Notes: a model not told the origin generated them from the sequence alone. A stretch of 7,007 bases of DNA from CAXRGH01 sp964230195 (GCA_964230195.1 CAXRGH010000044.1:1-7007); one strand, 5' to 3'. Shown: positions 1 through 6,840, counted from the stretch's first letter. Made by a program: numbers and translations.

Positions 1-95
1 GTATCATGAACTGTGTGAATGTATGTCCTAAGGGGCTAAATCCGACGAAGGCTATCGGACATATTAAGTCCATGCTACTTCAACGGGCTGTTTGA
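1..95 (+). CDS. sdhB: Succinate dehydrogenase iron-sulfur subunit, C-terminal end (partial)
   Basis: The last 30 codons of sdhB are present, with the reading frame starting at base 3 and a TGA stop at 93-95; the gene runs in from outside the window. The visible peptide contains IMNCVNVCPKGLNPTKAIGH and ends KSMLLQRAV, nearly the same as the remembered C-terminus of E. coli SdhB. In that family the two visible cysteines help bind iron-sulfur clusters: the first a [3Fe-4S] ligand next to the quinone site, the second (before Pro) the last [4Fe-4S] ligand. The preceding cysteine of the motif lies just outside the window. SdhB passes electrons from the SdhA flavin to ubiquinone in the membrane-anchored complex II. 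Its position ahead of sucA matches the usual sdhCDAB-sucABCD order. The fragment is too short for the longer-ORF cut-off but the match is unmistakable. Confidence 0.95.
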   Translation, partial: IMNCVNVCPKGLNPTKAIGHIKSMLLQRAV

Positions 96-136
96 TAAAA
101 TTTTTGTTTGTTGACTTCTAGTTAAAACAAATTCGT

Positions 137-176
137 GTAAAATAGCCATCCATAAATGATGGCTATTTTACGTTTT
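137..176 (+). terminator. Long perfect hairpin between sdhB and sucA, probable sdh terminator
   Basis: A 14-bp perfect inverted repeat (137-150 pairing with 158-171) encloses a 7-base loop (CATAAAT). The core is GCCATC/GATGGC flanked by AAAAT and ATTTT, and TTTT follows at 173-176. This A-tract, stem, T-tract layout suits an intrinsic terminator or attenuator at the end of the sdh unit, 41 bases after the sdhB stop. The stem is AT-rich outside its core and the T-run is interrupted by ACG, so termination may be partial, leaving some readthrough into sucA. The alternative is an mRNA-stabilising hairpin at a processing site. Confidence 0.6.
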
Positions 177-243
177 AGCACATGAAATTTTCTATCGTGC
201 ACGTGAGTGCATAAATTATTGGTATTAAAGTAAAGGGACAGCA

Positions 244-3063
244 ATGCAACAACGCTTGATGAATGCATGGTGGGAATCATCACACTTTGCTGGAGGTAAC
301 GCTACGTATGTTGAAGAGATGTACGAAGCTTATCTTGATGATCCTAATTCGGTTGACGCGGATTGGCGTCATATTTTCGATACTCTTCCAAAAGTCGATG
401 GAGTTGCTTTGGAAGAGAAACACAGCGACATAAAAGCTTATTTTAAGAAGCTTGCAGCGCAAGGTCCTGTTGGAAGAGCGTCATCAGTAAACAGTAACGA
501 AGCTCCCAGTGATCAGAAACAAGTTAAAGTGCTTCAACTAATAAACGCGTTTCGCTTTAGAGGTCATCAGCACGCTAACCTTGATCCACTTTCCTTATGG
601 AAGCAACCTCGAGTTAGGGACTTAGAATTATCTCATCACAATTTATCCGAGGCTGATTTCGATACCAACTACAACGTTGGTTCATATGCAATTGGTTCGG
701 ACAAATTACCACTTGGCGAGTTGTATCAATCTCTTAACCGAACATATTGTAGTAGCGTTGGTGCTGAATATATGCACATCACCGACACGGAAGAGAAGCG
801 TTGGATTCAAAATCGACTCGAGTCAGTTCAAAGTACGCCAACCTTTAGTCGAGAAGAAAAAACAAATATTTTAAAAGGCTTGATCGCTGCTGATGGCATG
901 GAAAAATACTTAGGCGCGAAATTCGTAGGGGCTAAACGCTTTTCTTTAGAAGGTGGTGATAGCTTAATTCCTATGCTGAAAGGTCTGATTTCTCATGCCG
1001 GCTCAAACGGTGTTAAAGAGGTCGTTGTTGGAATGGCTCATCGTGGTCGACTTAATGTGTTGGTTAACGTCTTGGGGAAAAATCCCTCTGTATTGTTTGA
1101 TGAATTCTCAGGAAAGCACGACGAAAGCCTCGGTTCAGGTGATGTGAAATACCACGCCGGTTACTCGTCTGATTTCGCGACACCAGGCGGAAATGTTCAT
1201 CTAGCATTAGCGTTTAATCCATCGCATCTAGAAATTGTTAATCCTGTTGTGATGGGCTCAGTCCGTGCACGTTCAGACAGGCGCGATGCTGAAAGTGGCG
1301 ATATGGTTTTACCGATCACGATTCACGGTGATTCAGCTATCGCTGGTCAAGGTGTCGTTCAAGAGACATTCAATATGTCTCAAACGCGTGGTTTCAGTGT
1401 CGGTGGAACAGTCCGCATTGTCGTGAACAATCAAGTTGGCTTTACTACCTCAAAGCAAGAAGATACGCGAAGCACCCAATACTGTACTGATGTAGCGAAA
1501 ATGGTTCAGGCTCCAATTTTTCACGTGAATTCGGATGACCCTGAAGCTGTATTGTTTGTGACAAAGCTTGCGTTTGACTATCGCCAAAAATTTAAGCGAG
1601 ATGTCGTTATTGATTTAGTATGTTACAGGCGCCATGGCCACAATGAAGCGGATGAGCCAAATGCGACTCAACCCTTAATGTATCAGAAAATTAAAAAACA
1701 CCCGGTTCCTCGTGAATTATATGCGCAACAATTAATCGCTGAAGGTGCTTTTGAAAAGCATGATATTGATAAATTAGTATCCGATTACCGCGCCGCATTG
1801 GATCATGGTGCTTGCGTGGTTGACGAGTGGCGTCCTATGACTGAGCATTCAGTTGATTGGTCTCCTTTTGTGGGTCATGATTGGGACTCAAAATACGACG
1901 CATCTTTGTCGGTCGATATGCTTAAGGCACTCGGTGAAAAAGTGTGTGCCTACCCTGATGAACACAAGTTACAATCAAGAGTCAAAAAGCTCTATGCTGA
2001 TAGACTGTCGATGATGAAAGGTGAAAAAGCCTTGGACTGGGGAGCTGCAGAAAATTTAGCCTATGCAACATTAGTAAATGAAGGTACCCCCATTCGTTTC
2101 ACTGGGCAGGACGCAGGTCGTGGTACTTTTTTCCATCGCCATGCGGTACTTCATAGTCAAACAGACGCAGATACCTACATGCCTTTGCAGAATATTAGCG
2201 AGGGGCAAGCACCGATCGAGATTTATGATTCGGTACTGTCTGAAGAAGCAGTGTTGGCGTTTGAATACGGATACGCTACCGCAGAACCAAATGTTTTGAC
2301 GATTTGGGAAGCTCAATTTGGTGATTTCGCTAACGGTGCTCAAGTCGTATTTGACCAGTTTCTTAGTTCTGGTGAGCAGAAGTGGGGGCGTTTATGTGGT
2401 TTGACTATGCTGCTTCCTCACGGTTACGAGGGACAAGGTCCAGAGCACAGTTCAGCAAGGCTTGAAAGGTTTCTACAATTATGCGCTAACCACAACTGGC
2501 AAGTTGTTGTGCCGTCAACGCCTGCGCAGGTATTTAACATGCTGAGACGTCAAATGGTTCGCCCTATGAGACGTCCGCTTGTTGTGATGTCACCTAAGTC
2601 ACTTTTGAGACACCCTCTTGCAACGTCAACACTTGAAGAGTTAGCTACTGGTGAATTTCATAACGTAATTGGTGAGATTGATAACATTGAATCCAAGTCT
2701 GTCGAACGGGTTGTTTTCTGTTCGGGTAAGGTCTATTACGACTTGCTTGAAAAACGAAGAAAGGATGAGTTGACAAATGTAGCGATCGTTAGAGTTGAAC
2801 AGTTGTATCCATTCCCCCACGAAGAGCTGTCTAAAGTGATCGAGCAGTACAGTCACGTGAAAGATTGGGTTTGGTGTCAGGAAGAGCCTCAAAACCAAGG
2901 TGCTTGGTATTGTAGTCAGCACCACTTCCATGCAGCAATCCCTAGTGGTGCATCATTAACCTACGCAGGTCGTGATGCCTCAGCATCTCCAGCAGTAGGC
3001 TACATCGCCGTACATAATCAACAACAAAAGGCGCTGGTTGAAGCCGCGCTTACGATAAAATAG
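244..3063 (+). CDS. sucA: 2-oxoglutarate dehydrogenase E1 component (thiamine-diphosphate dependent)
   Basis: This 939-aa protein aligns along its whole length with E. coli SucA (933 aa as remembered). E1o decarboxylates 2-oxoglutarate on thiamine diphosphate and transfers the succinyl group to the E2 lipoyl arm, in the cytoplasm. Visible parts in order: the short N-terminal E1o segment (MNAWWESSHFAGGN, about 6-45) thought to contact E2; the thiamine-diphosphate domain from about 200, with GMAHRGRL (H266), VKYH (H304) and the cofactor/Mg motif from HGD (D363) to NN (395-396); a transketolase-type pyrimidine domain from about 598 (DWGAAENLAYATL), with PEHSSARLE (H735); and a C-terminal domain ending near 937. 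H266, H304 and H735 correspond to E. coli active-site histidines 260, 298 and 729, a constant offset of six. The start is supported by TAAAGG at 231-236, seven bases before the ATG, and by N-terminal similarity. The gene is intact, with only 8 bases before sucB. Confidence 0.98.
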   Translation: MQQRLMNAWWESSHFAGGNATYVEEMYEAYLDDPNSVDADWRHIFDTLPKVDGVALEEKHSDIKAYFKKLAAQGPVGRASSVNSNEAPSDQKQVKVLQLINAFRFRGHQHANLDPLSLWKQPRVRDLELSHHNLSEADFDTNYNVGSYAIGSDKLPLGELYQSLNRTYCSSVGAEYMHITDTEEKRWIQNRLESVQSTPTFSREEKTNILKGLIAADGMEKYLGAKFVGAKRFSLEGGDSLIPMLKGLISHAGSNGVKEVVVGMAHRGRLNVLVNVLGKNPSVLFDEFSGKHDESLGSGDVKYHAGYSSDFATPGGNVHLALAFNPSHLEIVNPVVMGSVRARSDRRDAESGDMVLPITIHGDSAIAGQGVVQETFNMSQTRGFSVGGTVRIVVNNQVGFTTSKQEDTRSTQYCTDVAKMVQAPIFHVNSDDPEAVLFVTKLAFDYRQKFKRDVVIDLVCYRRHGHNEADEPNATQPLMYQKIKKHPVPRELYAQQLIAEGAFEKHDIDKLVSDYRAALDHGACVVDEWRPMTEHSVDWSPFVGHDWDSKYDASLSVDMLKALGEKVCAYPDEHKLQSRVKKLYADRLSMMKGEKALDWGAAENLAYATLVNEGTPIRFTGQDAGRGTFFHRHAVLHSQTDADTYMPLQNISEGQAPIEIYDSVLSEEAVLAFEYGYATAEPNVLTIWEAQFGDFANGAQVVFDQFLSSGEQKWGRLCGLTMLLPHGYEGQGPEHSSARLERFLQLCANHNWQVVVPSTPAQVFNMLRRQMVRPMRRPLVVMSPKSLLRHPLATSTLEELATGEFHNVIGEIDNIESKSVERVVFCSGKVYYDLLEKRRKDELTNVAIVRVEQLYPFPHEELSKVIEQYSHVKDWVWCQEEPQNQGAWYCSQHHFHAAIPSGASLTYAGRDASASPAVGYIAVHNQQQKALVEAALTIK

Positions 3064-3071
3064 AGTATCTT

Positions 3072-4544
3072 ATGACGATTGAAATAAAAGTTCCTGTGTT
3101 ACCCGAGTCAGTGGCCGATGCTACGGTCGGCGAATGGCATGTAAGTCCTGGTGACACGGTGACACCAGACCAGAATATCGTTGATATTGAAACAGATAAA
3201 GTTGTGTTAGAAGTGGTAGCGCCAGAAGGTGGAGTTATTGGAGAAATACTACACCAGTCAGGTGCGACCGTGCTGGCTGAGCAGCCACTGGCATTATTAG
3301 AAGCTGGGGGGGCTGTATCAGCTGCTCCAGTACAATCAAATTCTCCAAAAACGACAAACGAAACTAAAGGCAATTCGATGGAAATTAAAGTACCTGTGTT
3401 ACCAGAGTCTGTTGCTGATGCTACTGTTGCAACTTGGCATGTTCAGGCAGGCGATAGTGTCACTCGTGACCAAAACCTGGTAGATATTGAAACTGATAAA
3501 GTAGTGTTGGAAGTTGTAGCACCGGCTGACGGTGTGTTGACTGAAATTCTTCATGACGAGGGAGCGACGGTTCAGGCTGAAGAGCTGATTGCGATGCTAA
3601 CTGAAGGTGAGGTTTCAGTATCTTCAGAGGTTAAGGAAGAAGCTCCTAGTAATGACGATAACGACGCTCTCAGTCCTTCAGTGAGACGTTTGTTGTCTGA
3701 GAAGGGGATTGATGCAGGTGCAATTAAAGGTACAGGAAAAGGCGGACGAGTAACTAAAGAAGATGTTGAGAAACATTTGAAATCATCTTCACAAAATACA
3801 GTTTCAAAAGCACCTTCTGTTGAGGAAGCCCCTGTGCTTGCTGGTCGTACAGAAAAACGCGTGCCTATGACACGTCTCCGTAAAACGATTGCAAATCGTT
3901 TGTTGGAAGCAAAAAATTCTACAGCTATGTTGACAACATTTAATGAAGTCAACATGAAGCCTATTATGGATCTTCGCAAACAATATAAAGATGTCTTTGA
4001 AGATCGTCACGGTATTCGTCTCGGATTTATGTCTTTTTATGTGAAAGCTGTTACTGAAGCACTGAAGCGTTTTCCTGAGGTTAATGCTTCAATAGATGGT
4101 GACGACATTGTTTATCACAATTATTTTGATGTTTCTATTGCTGTATCAACGCCTCGCGGCTTAGTTACGCCAGTACTTCGCGATTGTGATTCTCTTGGTA
4201 TGGCAGGAATTGAGAAAGGCATTAGAGAGTTGGCACTTAAAGGGCGTGATGGTAAGTTGTCTATGGACGACCTTCAAGGTGGAAACTTTACCATCACAAA
4301 TGGTGGTGTCTTTGGTTCACTTATGTCGACTCCAATTATCAATCCTCCACAAAGTGCTATTTTGGGAATGCACAAGATCCAAGATCGCCCTATGGCTGTT
4401 AACGGAAAAGTTGAAATTTTGCCAATGATGTACCTTGCGTTATCGTACGACCACAGAATCATTGACGGAAAGGAATCAGTTGGCTTCTTAGTCACGATCA
4501 AAGAGTTATTGGAAGATCCGACACGTCTTCTCTTAGATGTCTAA
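3072..4544 (+). CDS. sucB: Dihydrolipoyllysine succinyltransferase (E2 of 2-oxoglutarate dehydrogenase) with two lipoyl domains
   Basis: This E2o core protein (490 aa) carries the succinyl group on lipoyl-lysine and transfers it to CoA; in this family it forms the 24-subunit core that holds E1 and E3. Domains in order: lipoyl domain 1 (about 3-79, lipoyl Lys K43 in IETDKVVLEV); a Ser/Thr/Pro/Asn-containing linker (80-102); lipoyl domain 2 (103-179, K143 in the same motif); an acidic linker; the peripheral-subunit-binding domain (about 199-236, ALSPSVRRLL to DVEKHL); a second linker; and the acyltransferase domain (about 263-490) with DHRIIDG, giving catalytic H461 and D465. E. coli SucB, about 405 aa, has one lipoyl domain, and the extra domain accounts for the 85-residue excess. 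The assigned start has only a weak AGAG at 3062-3065 and may depend on coupling to sucA. An internal ATG at 3378 has a better ribosome-binding site. No E3 gene follows, so lipoamide dehydrogenase must be encoded elsewhere. Confidence 0.97.
   Translation: MTIEIKVPVLPESVADATVGEWHVSPGDTVTPDQNIVDIETDKVVLEVVAPEGGVIGEILHQSGATVLAEQPLALLEAGGAVSAAPVQSNSPKTTNETKGNSMEIKVPVLPESVADATVATWHVQAGDSVTRDQNLVDIETDKVVLEVVAPADGVLTEILHDEGATVQAEELIAMLTEGEVSVSSEVKEEAPSNDDNDALSPSVRRLLSEKGIDAGAIKGTGKGGRVTKEDVEKHLKSSSQNTVSKAPSVEEAPVLAGRTEKRVPMTRLRKTIANRLLEAKNSTAMLTTFNEVNMKPIMDLRKQYKDVFEDRHGIRLGFMSFYVKAVTEALKRFPEVNASIDGDDIVYHNYFDVSIAVSTPRGLVTPVLRDCDSLGMAGIEKGIRELALKGRDGKLSMDDLQGGNFTITNGGVFGSLMSTPIINPPQSAILGMHKIQDRPMAVNGKVEILPMMYLALSYDHRIIDGKESVGFLVTIKELLEDPTRLLLDV
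3078..3308 (+). repeat. Lipoyl domain copy 1 of sucB (tandem in-frame duplication)
   Basis: This is the first of two homologous lipoyl-domain coding units in sucB, residues 3-79. My hand alignment to copy 2 gives about 56 identical residues of 77, including uninterrupted blocks EIKVPVLPESVADATV and VDIETDKVVLEVVAP. The lipoyl lysine (K43) and surrounding hairpin are intact, so the domain should be lipoylated. It departs more from the E. coli domain than copy 2 does (GEWHV, SPGD and PEGG in place of ATWH, RD and ADG), so it looks like the added or relaxed copy. Confidence 0.92.
3365..3380 (+). promoter_or_regulatory. Candidate internal ribosome-binding site and start codon inside sucB
   Basis: TAAAGG at 3365-3370 lies seven bases before an in-frame ATG at 3378-3380. 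The sucA start has exactly the same TAAAGG-N7-ATG layout (231-246), whereas the upstream sucB ATG has only AGAG. Initiation here would give a 388-aa E2 with one lipoyl domain, close to the canonical single-lipoyl SucB architecture. The motif is visible; its use is inference. It could also be a fossil of the ancestral start or chance. Confidence 0.45.
3378..3608 (+). repeat. Lipoyl domain copy 2 of sucB, starting with an in-frame Met
   Basis: This is the second lipoyl unit, residues 103-179, with lipoyl lysine K143. It shares ATWH, RD, ADG and DEG signatures with the single lipoyl domain of E. coli SucB, so it is the better candidate for the orthologous domain. It begins exactly at an ATG (M103), as if it had once been the protein's N-terminus. 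Within the two identical peptide blocks (31 residues), 15 codons differ silently from copy 1, so the duplication is not recent. Confidence 0.92.
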
Positions 4545-4578
4545 CTATTAAAACTTATTGAAATATAGTTTCGACACA

Positions 4579-4607
4579 CTTACATTTTTGCGCCAACTGT
4601 TTATAAT
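4579..4607 (+). promoter_or_regulatory. Candidate sucCD promoter overlapping the sucB-sucC hairpin
   Basis: A perfect -10 hexamer TATAAT (4602-4607) follows CTTACA (4579-4584, four of six matches to TTGACA) with 17-base spacing. A second TATAAT sits at 4619-4624 but has no good -35. An alternative pair is TTGAAA (4558-4563), 17 bases, TACATT (4581-4586). Any of these would give sucCD its own transcript. In AT-rich intergenic DNA such hexamers can arise by chance, so this is a moderate call. Confidence 0.42.
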
Positions 4608-4620
4608 GTTGGCGCTTTTA
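4590..4620 (+). terminator. Hairpin with T-run between sucB and sucC (terminator or attenuator)
   Basis: An 8-bp perfect stem GCGCCAAC/GTTGGCGC (4590-4597 and 4608-4615) with a 10-base loop is followed at once by TTTTA. The stem is GC-rich and the T-run immediate, as in an intrinsic terminator, though four T residues is short. It would end or attenuate the sucAB transcript 45 bases after the sucB stop, separating E1-E2 from succinyl-CoA synthetase expression. The loop contains the perfect -10 hexamer of the candidate sucCD promoter. Confidence 0.62.
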
Positions 4621-4671
4621 TAATCTGCTTTCATTTTCGAAAGCTCACACTACATTAACAGGTAAAACACC

Positions 4672-5838
4672 ATGAATTTGCATGAATATCAGGCGAAACA
4701 ATTATTCGCTGAATATGGTTTACCGGTTTCAGAGGGTTACGCATGTGATACTCCTCAGGAAGCGGCAGAGGCAGCAGACAAGATTGGCGGTAACATGTGG
4801 GTTGTTAAAACCCAAGTACATGCCGGTGGTCGTGGTAAAGCAGGCGGCGTTAAGTTGCTTAGCTCAAAGGATGACATCAAAGCTTTTGCTCAGCAATGGT
4901 TGGGCAAAAACTTAGTAACTTATCAAACAGATGAAAATGGACAGCCTGTTTCTAAAATTCTAGTAGAAAGTTGCACAGATATTGCAAACGAGCTTTACCT
5001 CGGCGCTGTTGTTGACCGTGGTACACGTAAAGTTGTTTTCATGGCATCGACAGAAGGCGGTGTTGAAATTGAAACCGTTGCTGAAGAAACGCCAGAGTTG
5101 ATTCACAAAGCTGAAATAGATCCATTGGTTGGTCCGCAAGCATACCAAGCACGCGAACTTGGCTTTAAATTAGGATTAAATCCGACCCAAATGAAGCAGT
5201 TTGTGAAAATATTCATGGGTCTTGCGAAGATGTTTAATGACTTCGACTTCGCTTTATTAGAGATTAACCCTTTAGTTATCACTGATGAAGGCAACCTTCA
5301 TTGTCTTGACGGTAAGATAGGTGTTGACGGTAATGCGTTATACAGACAGCCTAAAATCCGAGAAATGCACGATCCAAGCCAAGAAGATGAGCGCGAAGCT
5401 CATGCTGCTCAGTGGGAATTAAATTATGTAGCTCTAGACGGAAATGTTGGTTGTATGGTCAACGGTGCCGGTTTAGCGATGGGTACAATGGACATCGTAA
5501 ACCTTCACGGTGGTAAGCCTGCAAACTTCTTGGATGTTGGCGGCGGCGCAACGAAAGAGCGTGTAGCGGAAGCGTTTAAAATTATTTTATCTGATGATAA
5601 CGTGAAAGCAGTACTGGTAAATATCTTTGGTGGTATTGTTCGTTGTGACATGATTGCTGAAGGTATCATTGGTGCTGTTAAAGAAGTTGGTGTTGAAGTG
5701 CCTGTTGTTGTTCGACTGGAAGGTACAAATGCTGAACTCGGCTCTAAAGTTCTCGCAGAATCAGGACTCGATATTATTGCAGCAACAAGTCTTACTGACG
5801 CTGCTCAACAGGTTGTAAAAGCAGCGGAGGGCAAGTAA
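4672..5838 (+). CDS. sucC: Succinyl-CoA synthetase (ADP/GDP-forming) beta subunit
   Basis: This 388-aa protein, the same length as E. coli SucC, is alignable throughout. With SucD it converts succinyl-CoA plus phosphate to succinate and CoA while making ATP or GTP, the substrate-level phosphorylation step of the TCA cycle. The N-terminal ATP-grasp domain (about 2-230) shows K46, GGRGKAGG (52-59) for nucleotide phosphate binding, and Mg-binding E197, N199 (EINP) and D213 (CLDGK), numbered as in E. coli. The C-terminal ligase domain (about 240-388) shows NGAGLAMGTMD, DVGGGATKE and NIFGGIVRCD, which face the alpha-subunit phosphohistidine. AGG at 4660-4662, nine bases before the ATG, is a modest ribosome-binding site, and MNLHEYQAK is the standard N-terminus. 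It lies 127 bases after sucB and abuts sucD. Nucleotide preference cannot be read safely by eye. Confidence 0.98.
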   Translation: MNLHEYQAKQLFAEYGLPVSEGYACDTPQEAAEAADKIGGNMWVVKTQVHAGGRGKAGGVKLLSSKDDIKAFAQQWLGKNLVTYQTDENGQPVSKILVESCTDIANELYLGAVVDRGTRKVVFMASTEGGVEIETVAEETPELIHKAEIDPLVGPQAYQARELGFKLGLNPTQMKQFVKIFMGLAKMFNDFDFALLEINPLVITDEGNLHCLDGKIGVDGNALYRQPKIREMHDPSQEDEREAHAAQWELNYVALDGNVGCMVNGAGLAMGTMDIVNLHGGKPANFLDVGGGATKERVAEAFKIILSDDNVKAVLVNIFGGIVRCDMIAEGIIGAVKEVGVEVPVVVRLEGTNAELGSKVLAESGLDIIAATSLTDAAQQVVKAAEGK

Positions 5839-5841
5839 ATG
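5826..5841 (+). promoter_or_regulatory. Strong sucD ribosome-binding site inside the sucC end
   Basis: GGAGG at 5826-5830 lies eight bases before the sucD ATG, within the last sucC codons. The sucC TAA (5836-5838) directly touches the ATG with no gap. This is the classic arrangement for translational coupling and fits equal production of the alpha and beta subunits. Confidence 0.88.
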
Positions 5842-6711
5842 TCAGTTTTGATTAATAAAGATACAAAAGTAATCTGTCAGGGTTTTACTGGCGGTCAAGG
5901 TACATTCCATTCAGAGCAAGCGATTGCTTACGGCACTCAAATGGTTGGCGGCGTGAGTCCTGGCAAAGGCGGTCAGACTCATCTAGGTCTTCCAGTTTTC
6001 AATACTGTACGTGATGCAGTAGAGACTACAGGTGCGACTGCTTCAGTTATTTATGTTCCTGCACCTTTCTGTAAAGATGCGATTCTCGAAGCCATTGATG
6101 CAGGCATTGAATTGATTGTTTGTATCACTGAAGGGATTCCGACGCTTGATATGGTTGATGTGAAAGTTAAACTTGATCAAAGTGGCGTGAGAATGATTGG
6201 TCCTAACTGCCCGGGCGTAATCACTCCTGGAGAGACTAAAATCGGTATTATGCCAGGCCACATTCACCTTCCTGGAAAAGTAGGTATTGTATCTCGTTCA
6301 GGTACGTTGACATACGAAGCTGTGAAGCAAACAACCGATGCTGGTTTTGGTCAGTCCACGTGTGTTGGTATTGGTGGTGATCCCATCCCTGGAACAAATT
6401 TCATCGATGTGTTGGAAATGTTCCAAAATGATCCGCAAACGGAAGCTATCGTGATGATTGGGGAAATCGGCGGTACTGCTGAAGAAGAAGCTGCTGCGTA
6501 TATCAAAGCCAATGTGACGAAACCTGTCGTTTCTTATATTGCAGGTGTAACTGCTCCTCCAGGGAAACGTATGGGGCACGCTGGCGCAATTATCGCAGGC
6601 GGAAAAGGTACTGCAGATGAGAAATTTGCTGCATTAGAAGACGCTGGTGTGAAAACCGTGCGTTCGCTAGCTGATATTGGTAAAGCATTAGCTGAGCTGA
6701 CTGGCTGGTAA
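5839..6711 (+). CDS. sucD: Succinyl-CoA synthetase (ADP/GDP-forming) alpha subunit
   Basis: This 290-aa protein is one residue longer than E. coli SucD and matches it throughout. The alpha subunit binds CoA and carries the phosphohistidine that relays phosphate between succinyl-phosphate and the nucleotide held by SucC. The N-terminal Rossmann CoA-binding domain (about 1-125) contains GFTGGQGTFHSEQAI and ends in GPNCPGVITPG (C124). The flavodoxin-like ligase domain follows with SRSGTLTYE, GIGGDPIPG, the conserved Glu in IGEIGG (E209) and KRMGHAGAI, whose H247 (H246 in the literature numbering without Met) is the phosphorylated histidine. The C-terminus differs slightly from E. coli, ending in Leu-Thr-Gly-Trp. 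The start is fixed by the strong upstream GGAGG, by contact with the sucC stop, and by the conserved opening MSVLINKDTKVICQGFTG. It is the last gene of the cluster, 44 bases before an intrinsic terminator. Confidence 0.98.
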   Translation: MSVLINKDTKVICQGFTGGQGTFHSEQAIAYGTQMVGGVSPGKGGQTHLGLPVFNTVRDAVETTGATASVIYVPAPFCKDAILEAIDAGIELIVCITEGIPTLDMVDVKVKLDQSGVRMIGPNCPGVITPGETKIGIMPGHIHLPGKVGIVSRSGTLTYEAVKQTTDAGFGQSTCVGIGGDPIPGTNFIDVLEMFQNDPQTEAIVMIGEIGGTAEEEAAAYIKANVTKPVVSYIAGVTAPPGKRMGHAGAIIAGGKGTADEKFAALEDAGVKTVRSLADIGKALAELTGW

Positions 6712-6755
6712 GTTTACCGAGTCATTCAGGTTCAAACAAAATCCAAACATTGCAC

Positions 6756-6780
6756 AAGGGCCTTTAAGGCCCTTTTTTTT
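6756..6780 (+). terminator. Intrinsic terminator after sucD
   Basis: AAGGGCCT (6756-6763) pairs with AGGCCCTT (6767-6774) around a 3-base TTA loop, and T residues continue to 6780 (eight Ts in all from 6773). The GC-rich core with a long T-run is a textbook rho-independent terminator 44 bases after the sucD stop. It isolates the suc transcript from the strong promoter region that follows. No T-run exists on the opposite strand, so it acts on + strand transcripts. Confidence 0.93.
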
Positions 6781-6840
6781 AAAAGAGTCATTACATCTGT
6801 TCGTAGGCCAATATAAACCAAAAGTATAGTGGTTGACGGA

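Noticed and set aside
111..143. TTGACT at 111-116 and TAAAAT at 138-143 as a sucA promoter
   Set aside because: The spacer is 21 bases, too long for a standard promoter, and the -10 lies inside the hairpin stem. I do not call it.
196..205. 8-bp palindrome CGTGCACG overlapping CACGTG upstream of sucA as an operator
   Set aside because: It is short, matches no regulator site I can name, and palindromes of this size occur by chance.
2071..2343. Minus-strand and alternative-frame open reading frames inside sucA, sucB, sucC and sucD
   Set aside because: All lie fully or almost fully within the conserved suc genes, lack ribosome-binding sites and family resemblance, and have compositions typical of antisense shadows.
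4545..4671. A gene for lipoamide dehydrogenase (E3) expected after sucB
   Set aside because: The 127-base gap holds only regulatory-looking sequence and is followed directly by sucC. E3 is presumably shared with pyruvate dehydrogenase and encoded elsewhere, as in E. coli.
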